Below are positions 34,101 to 43,731 of a stretch of 64,000 bases of DNA, one piece after another (the stretch's first letter is position 1; the number at the start of each line of letters is the position of its first letter). The notes beneath the pieces were generated by a model. The model was given only the letters and a program-made list of their open reading frames with translations. It ran no database searches and was not told where the DNA came from. The stretch comes from Paraphysoderma sedebokerense (taxonomy: Eukaryota; Blastocladiomycota; Physodermatomycetes; Physodermatales; Physodermataceae), in assembly GCA_025602915.1 (NCBI GenBank), contig JAHLJZ010000037.1, positions 62,001 through 126,000 on the forward strand. Reading direction: 5' to 3'. A program made the translations under genes and the position numbers.

Positions 34101-35956
34101 TTTTGGCGAGCAACCCAAGTACTCCGATTTCTTCACCTGCGCTTTCGTCGCGTTCCCGTTCACCTTCGTCTGTGATCAAGTCTAAAGTGCAATTTCAATC
34201 AGATAGTGATTACGACATGAAACAAAGTGGTGTCACCTTAGTTGACACTGCAACACAAAAAGAAACGAATGCCGTTTTTTCAACGCAATATCATCCGTTC
34301 ATTCGCGTCCTATTTGCCTCGACCTTAAATTCATGTTCATACCTTCGTTCTTCTTATAAATCAACTGAAAACGCCACTTTGGCATATCGCATTCTATCGT
34401 CCTTGTTAACGGAAGTTGACCGCGATTCCTCGCTTCACGATACCACGAAGTTGCCTTTCAATTCTCTATCAGTCTTTCTCGCCAAGTACCACACCGAATC
34501 TGAGACTTCCGCTGTCAACCCCTTTCTGGTGTTCGTTATACCTTACTTACTTTTCGGATACGATAACCTTCCGCTGTCTGTTCTCAAAAAGATTCTCAAA
34601 AATGTCAAAGCCGTGTGGAAAGTTTACTACTCCGAGTACGAACAGACCAATCCGTCTTCCCCGTCAATAGAGCGCAACAAATCACTGTACTACACGTACC
34701 ATCAATTTCTTATCGGCATCCTGTCTTCAAAGATTGATCTACTCGATAGTGCCAACGGTGGTGGCATGTTACTGTACAAAACTTATTCTGACTTCTTGGA
34801 ACTATTCCGATCTCAAAATTCAGCTCCTTTGTTGTCCCCTGGCCTACCGTCACCGATATTACCCAAACATGAACACTTCATGCACCTCACAGAAGACGAT
34901 TTACAGAATAACGTTTGGCTACTTTATTTCTTGAAACTGGAGTATGCTAGGTTTTTAATGTACCAAACTGTGATCAACGCCAACAACGGTATCGGAGTTG
35001 GATTTGGTACCGGATTCGTTGGACAGAATGGAGTGGAGTCTAGTCACCCAAATTTTAGACTAGCGATGGACTTGTTAAACAAAGTTCAGAGCTGGGTGGA
35101 CGTTAAAACTGAAGAAGAGTATCGATGGTTTCGATTTATCATGAGAAACGAAATTGACAAAACGACAGAACAGGTCAAGAATCCAGAGTTAATTAGGGTT
35201 GTGAATTCAGGACGTATTCAGCATGGTTTTGTGGAGTTGAGGGATAATACGGTCGAAGACTCAACCCAAAAATCTCAGCAAGCACCACGGAAACGTCGAT
35301 CTACCTGGGTATCGCCTTTATTGAACTCTAACGCCCCCAGAGATTCTCAGTATAGTCAAGACCAAGTTGATCTGAATCCCTTTGAATCCAGTCAAAACGG
35401 ATCAGTCTATCAAATACCTGCTATCAATCCAGAAAGATACCAACGACAAAGAAGGTATAGTGAAGGTGCCGTTGCGTATGCAGTGGCCGGTGGGTATGGG
35501 TATAGTCATATTTACAGTGGATCAGGATCAGAGAGTGGAAGTGCTCCTATCTGTGAAGAAGTTATTTTAAATATGGGCAGTAGCGACGATTACAACGACA
35601 GCAGCGATTTCGGAAGTCGACGTGCGAGTTTTGAAGGATGGAGAGAACTTAAAGTTGAAGATGATGGTGAATATGAAATCTCGGATATAGGTGGACAAAC
35701 ATGGGTTGATGGTGTACCTATTATTGGGAGAAGGTTAAGTAGAAAAAAGAGAAGCAGTAGCCTGAGTGTTGTGACTCGTGCGGATGATGACGAGATGGAA
35801 AACAAATCTAAACCGGCTACTTTTTATAAACCGGTTTATCCTCAAGACGAAGACGGTTACGAAGGAGACGTTGACGGGGAAAAACAAATGAGAAAAAAAT
35901 ATCAAAGAGCTGTAAAACGACAACGATTGGAGTCACTTATTGATTTGAGTGTTTGA
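31104..35956 (+). CDS. Large membrane-anchored protein with an IML2/TTC39-like TPR region
   Basis: Five exons, 31104-31307, 31406-32884, 32963-33138, 33210-33873 and 33944-35956, sum to 4536 nt (1511 aa). Residues 1-125 contain four hydrophobic helices (AFRVVLALDLVFSLITSSLV, VGGIIDVALVGIFRVALSF, IIFLIVKTSIIAATSVL and the following LLFPFCFSLAEASLY). A Ser-rich disordered stretch of about 330 residues follows. The central helical region has AREL, RAEAILMKSILQLRQGREIKG then SLNLRKSHSLL, which is the style of IML2/TTC39 proteins, and a TPR-like end (LHLSQLYLVVQRPDEAIPLL). The last 500 residues include another Ser/Asp-rich acidic tail. IML2-type proteins are normally 600-750 aa without such an N-terminal membrane block, so either this is a fusion or the family call is wrong. 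Joining exon 1 to exon 2 rests on frame continuity. Confidence 0.55.
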
Positions 35957-36323
35957 ATATAAACGCTGGTAGCGTTTTAAAAGATGTTATCATGAAACAT
36001 TTAATTAATTTATCATTTATTTCTGTAAATAATGTATTTTATATCGTGTATCATCAAAAGGCAATGTACATACCATCATACTGTAGTCAAAATTATTGGA
36101 AAAGAATAAATTGAATTGATCCTAATTTTAAAGCCCTTAGATCATATTGGATATTTGTACACTGCCGAAGAGAACATGGTGAATTCAGATACATTAAGAC
36201 GTCTTCGTTAACATTTAATTATGATTTAAGAACACGGTATTTACACAAATTTAACAGAGTAAACCCATTCGCCTGATTTAAAATTTTATTACGTTATTCT
36301 CCCTCTACGGAACTTCTAATCAA
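35957..36323. other. Convergent intergenic region
   Basis: 367 bp of AT-rich sequence between two stop codons, with no gene seen. Confidence 0.4.
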
Positions 36324-39300
36324 TTATAGATGCCGGTTTTCACTTTCTTCAAACCTCACTTTCTTACGTTTGGTTTCCATCAATCCGTCGGTTCCTTCTT
36401 CAACTTGTATTTTATCGACCAACCGTTTCACCGGAACGTTACTACTCGTGTCGATATTCGATTCATTTAGCAACTTTGATGCTGACTCTTGTGCAATCAA
36501 GTTTGCAAAGAAACTCGTACTTTTCTGGGGTGTAGGAGTTTTGGTATTTGACTCTGAGACTTTAATTTTATCTACACTCCGCGATTGTACGACTGGAGTT
36601 GTTAGAGAATTATTTGATAACTCAGAGGGTGGTTTAAAGACAGGTGACGTGGGAGCGTCGGTGGTGAAGTTTGTTGAAGATGTTGATGAGATTATCGAGG
36701 TATCGGGGGTTGTAGAAGGAAGAAGAGTGGGTGAATTGGTGGAGAGTGATAATGCGTAATGCCAGTCTCGGTGTTCCTGAAATTCGGAGATGGGGATTTT
36801 CTTCTGGCATTTTGAGCAGATTTGGAAATGGGCAGACGACGACGATGAGGATGACGATGACGATGATGAAGATTGCGTCACTTGATGTGGCTTGCTACTA
36901 GTGGAAGGGTCAAGTGAATCCGTAGATGGGACATCAAGCGACGTAGAAACAGTCTGTTGTTTGCTCAACCCAACGACTGAACCACCAGATGACGCAAGGC
37001 TTTGCCGAGCGTCTTCACGAGACAATCTCACTGCTAAATGCCAGTCCTCATGTTCCATCCATTCGTCTAATGGGATCAATTTGTCACAATCCTTACATCT
37101 GTGACTTGCCTCAGTCGATGATACATTCGGATTAAAAAATTTCAAAATCCCTGATTTCGTCTTCTTCTCTTTGGCCTTTCGCTCTCTTTCTAACATTTCC
37201 CACGCTCCACCTGCCTTCGGCTGGGTGACTTTTTCAGGTTTGGATGCAGCATTCACACCAGGAGTATGAGGTTGCTCCAATGAAGTCGCCCTTGCTTCCG
37301 CCAACATCTCCCATGCTCCACTGGGTTTCGGTTTAGTAAGATGTCCTTCTTTCGAATTGTTGCGTACTTGGTGAGCAGAAAGGGTCGAGTTGTTTACAGC
37401 TGAGAGATCCTGTGGCTCCTTGATAGCTTTCTGTTTGGCTGCTTCTAGCATGTCCCATGCACCGCTCGGTTTTGGTTGAGTAAGATGCCCGTCTTTCGTT
37501 TTTCTGGTATCCAAACCATTCGGGGCTGGATTAGTATCAGGCTTTCGGGAATTCTTCTCTTGTTCCAACATATCCCATGCACCTCCTGACTTCGCTTCAG
37601 TTAAATTACGCTTAGGATTTCCACCATCATTGGAACAGTCAGGCAGGGAGCTTCCATCAGTTCCTTTCAACTCTATTTTCGCACGCTCCAACAAACTCCA
37701 GGCACCAGTAGGCTTTGGTTGAGTTCCTATTGCTTTGTTTGTCGGGCTCGTCTGATCAATTCCTCGTCTTTCATTCACAACATTCATGTCATCAGATGTA
37801 CACTCTGGGGCACTTTTCATCCATTTACTCATCACTCCGCCATCATTATCTTCTTTCGCGAAGCCGCCACATTGCAAAGCTATTCGCCCACAAGGGAGCA
37901 AATCTTCGGGTTTACCACATTGTTGAAGCAGCTGGATGGAACGCTGCCGAATTGTTTCCTGCGACTTCACTGCACTTCTATGTGGGAACGCAGTAGTTTT
38001 GGTTTTATCAGCTGCGCCGGGTCGGTTTGGCTTTATTGTAAGCTGCTCGGCCAAAAATGTGACAAGGAAATTTGAGTTATGAAAGTAAAAAGAGAATCAA
38101 GATAGCGAAATGATACACGAACATTCAATGTTTTTGGCCAACGTGAATTAATGTCGAAGTCATCTTGCAGTCTGGTGTACAACTCAGCACATAGTATTCC
38201 CAACCAATGATGGAGTTGCTCAAGCTTTGTAACTGGTGGTCGCAAAGACTTCGCGGCCATCATGGATTTTGTGAGATTTCGTGTTACAACTAATAATGAA
38301 CTTCAGCGTCCGGTAGTGCTTAAGTGGAAATAATATTATATTTACCGTTGCTGTGATCTATACCTCGACTGATATTGAACAACCACGTTCCTGTTTGGTC
38401 ACCAAATTTCGCCTGAAGTTCCTGCAACGAATATTTCCTGATTTCAGGTGAGATGGAACAATATCAAAGATATATGTTAAATCCAACAAAATATACCATA
38501 TATCTCCTGCTGTTGAGACTCCAAGAGCAGATTCGACTTCGTCCCCAAGCTTACCACCCAGAAATCGAATTTTCTGAAAGGGTAGGTTCTTCATAAAACC
38601 CATGACTTGGTTGGGCCTCATTACGGTCTTAGACAGATGTATGAGATCTTATGAACCTCTTTGGAAAGCTTTTAAGAAAATCATACCTGTTTATTCGGCT
38701 TATTCAAACTGCTAGTCAATTTTGACAATGTTTTGTTCCCTGTAATGCCCGCACTACAGGTATAACCTAACTCGTTAAATATTGTGTCACGGATTTCTTT
38801 TGTGATAAGGGACCCGATGTAGAGAGTATATTCGTCCCATGTCACTTCAACTTCAGTTTGAATATCTGCCTTATCTTGAGAGGAGACATCTGTAGACGGC
38901 ATTTCTGGTGGAGCAACATACAGAGCCCCATGGCAGTCATTCCAATTGACTCGAGGAGGGTTATTTACTGGCGGATTAGAGACAATTCGATTTACTATCA
39001 AATCAGTTAGGTCTAAGTACGCCTCGTCTAAAATAATATTAATTATCGGTTCCAGCAAGACACGTATGGAGAGTAGAGGGGTACCTATACTTGCTCTTTC
39101 CAAGTTTTTAACGAAGCGTTGAAAGATCTTGAATATCCTGGCGCTCGCGCGCCGATACGGTTCTAATGAAACCTTGTGATTCTTTGGAGTTGGATTCTCG
39201 TGGTACTTCGGTTCAGAATCGCCATCCGCATACGTTGCAACATGTACGAACTGTATTTCTGTGAATTGAGTGAATATCGGACCATTGTCATGCAGCACGA

Positions 39301-39859
39301 AAAACAGCGATGAATCATGGAATACCTGGACACTGCTTTCGAGCTTCATCGACCGTACAATGCCTATTCAACCATCAGCATCAGTTGAAATGTAAAGTCT
39401 TCCATTGAAAACATGTATATTTATTACCGTTGAATACCAGCACGTCTCGCCGCATAATTCACAGCTATCAGCCCTTGCCACTGCTGGACAGCCAGCGGGT
39501 TCTCTCCTGATAATCCAAGTCGTACTTGCTCTGAATAAGAAAGTTAAACGATCTCTAATGTTAATCATTATGTTGCTCGTGAGGATCAAAACCTTAAATC
39601 CACTCACCGACTTGGCAATAAAAGCAATCAAGATCTATGGACCAGTAGATCCAGAGTATGCCATATGAAAGCAATTATGATAGATGAGACATGACGGTAT
39701 GTAAATTTTACGTTAGGGCTTTCGCCAAAGTGACTTTTGAATATTCTTTGAATAAAATATAATTAATCTACGGCCCAAGAGATACCGATACCTACCTATA
39801 TGGACGATGCATTTTACATTTTTGAGGATCGATAGGAGTTCTTCTCGGGACATCGACAT
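36324..39859 (-). CDS. RAD30: DNA polymerase eta (translesion)
   Basis: Ten exons: 39859-39796, 39634-39608 (27 nt), 39530-39428, 39363-39326, 39258-39085, 39027-38687, 38627-38497, 38437-38346, 38289-38123 and 38045-36324, giving 952 aa. It is a Y-family polymerase that copies past UV dimers. Visible marks: IDLDCFYCQVE (first catalytic Asp), PLAVQQWQGLIAVNYAAR, DEAYLDLT (catalytic Asp-Glu), SAGITGNKTLSKLTSS (the helix-hairpin region) and KSMMAAKSLRPP. The tail has five GAW repeats (about residues 490-665), a PIP-box-like sequence GILKFF (near residue 680), and two UBZ-type fingers (CKDCDKLIPLDEWMEHEDWH and CSKCQKKIPISEFQEHRDWH). A poly-Ser run lies between the fingers, and TSFF near the end is a second PIP-like site. 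Two fingers and a 570-residue tail exceed most orthologues. Intron 9 uses a GTTCGT donor. Confidence 0.92.
37180..37725 (-). repeat. Five KPxGAWxMLE protein repeats in polymerase eta
   Basis: Within the last exon the peptide K-[PSA]-x-G-A-W-[SDE]-[ML]-L-x-x-[AE]-[RK] recurs five times: PKPTGAWSLLERAK, AKSGGAWDMLEQEK, PKPSGAWDMLEAAK, PKPSGAWEMLAEAR and PKAGGAWEMLERER, at about residues 493, 534, 574, 622 and 659. Spacing is 37-48 residues. The linkers are unrelated, so this is a conserved short linear motif array, not a simple DNA tandem repeat. Confidence 0.85.
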
Positions 39860-40356
39860 GGTGCAGCTGCAAGGCCAATTAAATCAAGTAAGAAAATGGT
39901 GAAACAAATAAGCCTATGCAAGCAAAAAGATAAATCCCATGCGATTAGTAAGGTAGCATTCTCCTGTTCTCGAATTACCATGATTACCCGCCCTCACGCC
40001 AATTACCTTCTAACGGCGAGCAAGAAAATGCATCATAAATTGATGTGATAGCTGATACTTACTTTCCTATCGTGCTAATATGAAAAAACCTCAATAAAAT
40101 ATATATTACAAAAAGGATAAGAATGGAAAGAACTGCTGATGCAAAATGAGCGGGAAAGGCCGCCCATCACGAGAGTTCCCTTCCTTCGAAAATAAGATTG
40201 CTCTCGTAATTCCTCAACTTTTTCTAAAATAAAACCCTTCATTACTTGCTGTATATATACTTTCGTCATAGTTTTCGCCACATCAACTGCCAATTGATCA
40301 TTTAAATTGTTTCGTTGACTCAATTTCCGTACCCCCCGATTTCACGACCGTTCATT
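39860..40356. promoter_or_regulatory. Divergent promoter (RAD30 / TFG2)
   Basis: 497 bp between two divergent start codons. An open frame on the minus strand (40075-40281 from an internal ATG) has no recognisable product. I see no TATA box. Confidence 0.4.
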
Positions 40357-41466
40357 ATGTCAATTAAACAAGAACCCATCGACATTGACAGCATCGACTC
40401 TGGAGAACTGGAAACATCACATCTGTCCCGCAGGGTTTGGCTTGTGAAAGTGCCTAAGTTCTTGGCCGAGAAATGGAACGATGTGAATCAGGATGGATTA
40501 CAACTGGGGACCGTTCGGATACATATGGGGTGAGTTGTTTTGTTTGTTTACTTTATTCTTATGTTGAAGATCTGCCATCAATTTGATGACGGTCTGTATG
40601 TTGGTGAGTGTTCATTATGTATTCAGTCTGACCATTCTCTTCTGAACTTTGTCATACAGAGAAAAGAATGAAAAAGAACCTAAAGTGTCCATGCATCTGC
40701 CAGATATTCCATTACACCAAGGGATTCCAAAAGAGTACGCTTTGAAATTCACGAATAATGAAGTGAAAAACATGTTAATCTTTACAGAAAATGGGCAGGG
40801 TGGTAATTATCTTTCTCGGTCATATCCTCTTGCCAAGGAATTCGCGGATCCCTTAACTCTAATGTCCTGACTATCTGCCTTCAGCTGGAGTGGGTATTGA
40901 AGGAACAGTACATCATGAGTGCACAGTTACCCCCGTTATCAATGATGAGTACCGAAAAATAATGCGACAAAGGCAGATAGATTCCCTTCGACCGAGCCGA
41001 ACGGTTCAAGCTTTAGACGAACGAGAAGTAACAAAGACAACTGCATTGCGGGATGACAATGCAGCTACTTCGTTTGATACATTGGTGAGTTATTGTGTCT
41101 TTCACAAAAACCTGCCATTTGACCATTTAAAGGTTCCGCGCTGATTTTCTTCTTTAATCTCAGCGTAAATCAAAACCGACACTCGATCAACGCAAGGAAC
41201 GCATGCCGAAGGAAGAATTGATTGATTTATTGTTTTCCGCATTCGAAAAATATCAGTATTGGCCTCTTAAGGGCCTGGTAGATTTTGCTAAGCAGCCAGT
41301 GCAATATCTGAAAGACACGTTATCTGAAATCGCAATGTTACATAAACGAGGGACCTATTCTGGCATGTGGGAGCTTAAACCGGAATTCAAGAGGAAGAAG
41401 GACGAAGATGATGTGAAGAAAGAAGAGCGAGACAAAGACGGTGATCATGTCATGGGTGGTGTATAA
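40357..41466 (+). CDS. TFG2: Transcription initiation factor IIF, beta subunit
   Basis: Four exons, 40357-40529, 40660-40802, 40885-41084 and 41164-41466, encode 272 aa. With the alpha subunit it escorts RNA polymerase II into the preinitiation complex. The dimerisation domain shows VWLVKVPKFLAEKW, LGTVRIH, and the family's IEGTVHHECTVTPV; the linker has DEREVTKT; the C-terminal winged helix reads RMPKEELIDLLFSAFEKYQYW then LKGLVDFAKQPVQYLKDTL. The end is Lys/Glu/Asp-rich. The donor of intron 2 was set at 40803 (GTAATT); a competing GTGGTA three bases upstream would delete one residue. Length is normal. Nuclear. Confidence 0.93.
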
Positions 41467-42004
41467 ACGAGTCAGCTATTGCGTCATGCCACAAAGAAAT
41501 TTTCAATCTGATCATCCTTCGTGACCGGCTATTATAACGAATATAGCTAATGTTAAAACGAAAATGTTCTGTTGGATCATGGTTCGACCGTATTCAGAGA
41601 GATTAGAGTTTACTGGAATTCAAATGTAAACTATAATTTGTACATTAAGAGTGACTGGAATAGCTCATTAATGCTGATTAAAATCGCGAGAGCAACGGCG
41701 AGACAAGTTGCACTGTACCCCCGGGGTTTATCTTTTTCATGCTGCCCTACGTATGGTGAATAGCAATAAAATCGTCATGAAATTGTGATTTATGTTGTCA
41801 GCTTTAATTTTTGTTCGTTCGTCATGATCCAGGTGTACTTGATCATTCAACCGCACGAACATAGTGGTAGACATTTGCTTGATTGCAAAGCATTTGATAA
41901 GTGACTTTGTCCACTCCCCCACCACAAATATGGTCACTCCAGAAATTGATGGATTGCGCGCACACAGTGATTGTTAAGGTATCTTCGAAAGTTGGCCAAA
42001 ATCT
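41467..42004. other. Convergent intergenic region
   Basis: 538 bp between two stop codons; it holds only short chance frames. Confidence 0.4.
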
Positions 42005-43241
42005 TTAATCACTGTCGCTAGACTTCTCGAAATGACAATACCAATTATCACGATCATAACCACTCTCCACTATTTTGATTCCCCCATTCGCTGCTTCTGT
42101 TATCACTCCTTCTAACTCGCCTTTTACAAATAGATGATAGTACCTGCATAAACACTTGTCAATGATTGCAATAAACATAGGAGAAGTCCAATTTTAAAAC
42201 TTACCGGTTATAAACAACTTCAGCGGTTCCATCTTCCGAATTGAGAACAACTGTAGACTTGTCCGTCGGGGCAGGAGTTTCAATCTTCTGGGGTTTGGAT
42301 GGGCCAGATTTCGAATGCCACGGCACAAAAACATCTTGGTGCGTAAAATTACGTTTGGATTTTGTAGATTTCTATGTATTCTCTGTGAGATTAATCGGGA
42401 CGCAATTGGTTTTGTCACCATAAACCTTACCTCCTGCTCGAGTGCCCACACAAATATCAGAATCTGTCCACCAGGCTTAACTGTCCGTAATATTTCCTAA
42501 AATAATCTATCTTAGCCCGCATACACTTCAGCAGATCGCCATAAATGGGGTTTACGAACTCGAACTGCCGCGATCCTCCTTTTAGGACTAGAAAAATGAT
42601 GAATCACCGCAATCGAAATTGAAAAATCCTAGACATAGGTGTTAATGAAATGTTTTGATAAGTAAAGCGTAATTCAGATAATACACACAAACGAGTTCGA
42701 TCTATAGGGTAATGACAACCCGTCCGCAACCATAGCCTCAAAACCTCTTTTCGAACAAATTTCAATAAGTTTATCACTCCTGCAGATCCAGGACCGGTAA
42801 TTGTCGATTGGGCGGGAATAGCAGTACAGCGAAAACGTTCAATATCGCTTCGACAACAAACAGTAGTATGTTCTGTAAACAAACCTATCAGATCCTACAG
42901 TCCAAACATTTTTATTCACTCCCAGGTATTTTCCATTGCCGCATCCTACGTCACATCCAATAGACGCTATCGGCAAACCATTCAAAAAGCGTTCCACGAC
43001 CGGCCATGGCTTGAAAAGGCGATGAATGTGAGTAACAAACCGACAAAATATTTCACAATTTTCCTAGCCTGGTTGAGTAGAACCAAAAGCGAATAACGAA
43101 ACGAACCTTGTACCTCGTCAAAGAGAAGTGATCTGCAATCTGATTATACACATTGTGTACGTACGTTTGCTCTAAATCAACAGGGTCCTTCTCCGGTTCG
43201 TTATCTGTAAATGCCGGCGTATCAGGAAGTCTCTTGGCCAT
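42005..43241 (-). CDS. TRM9: tRNA (carboxymethyluridine) methyltransferase
   Basis: Seven exons on the minus strand: 43241-43107, 43009-42885, 42776-42689, 42628-42560, 42496-42431, 42371-42205 and 42143-42005, giving 262 aa. It methylates carboxymethyl-uridine at the wobble position of tRNAs to make mcm5U, with Trm112 as partner. Marks: YVHNVYNQIADHFSLTRYKP at the start, the SAM site IGCDVGCGNGKYL, GFEAMVADGLSLPYRSNSFD, ISIAVIHHFS, LRTVKPGGQILIFVWALEQE, and QDVFVPWH. No AlkB or RRM part is present, so it is the fungal stand-alone form and not an ALKBH8 fusion. Introns 1 and 4 have GTTCGT donors. In exon 6 the acceptor at 42372 is the only one that restores the QDVFVPW frame. Confidence 0.93.
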
Positions 43242-43731
43242 AATTACTTCAAGTCATACAAGTTTGACAACCATTTTTCTGCGTTGACATAGCCAAATCT
43301 GTATCATCACGTGATGCGATTTTGGCGGGACGGAATCTCGAGTAGTATTAACATAATTGGCAACAGTTAGACTGGTGGATGCTAATGTCTAACAATGTTG
43401 CGATATAATTTTGTCGAATTATCCAGATCAATCGGGCCAAAATGCTGACTGTCTACTCCATATCATATAATGTATCGTTGCGGCGGAAGCCGGGGACTTA
43501 TTAAGGTATAATGAATACATCAGGTAAAAATACAGCTTAAACATTATTGATTTAAACAGATCAAGATGTGTTTAGGAATAACAGATGAGCGACTGGAAAG
43601 TAAAATTTCGATTCAAGCATCTCAAGATAAGGGGCCTTATCACGTGTATTCGTTCTGTCCGATAATATCTTATCTTAGCTGTGCCCAACATATGTTATTT
43701 TATCAAAAGGAGCACCTAATCTCTGATAAAC
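43242..43731. promoter_or_regulatory. Divergent promoter (TRM9 / urease) with GATA sites
   Basis: 490 bp between the two start codons. The 110 bp next to urease are crowded with GATA-factor cores: a near-palindrome GATAAGG-GG-CCTTATC at 43626-43641, with CACGTG overlapping its end (43641-43646), GATAATATC at 43661-43669, TTATCTTAG from 43670, TTTATC near 43698, and GATAA at 43725-43729. Fungal nitrogen genes, including ureases, are commonly under GATA activators. Binding is inferred. Confidence 0.6.

Noticed and set aside
40075-40281. Small minus-strand ORF in the RAD30/TFG2 promoter
   Set aside because: It has a helical start (VMKGFILEKVEELREQ) but then runs into low-quality sequence, lies in a divergent promoter, and has no recognised family.
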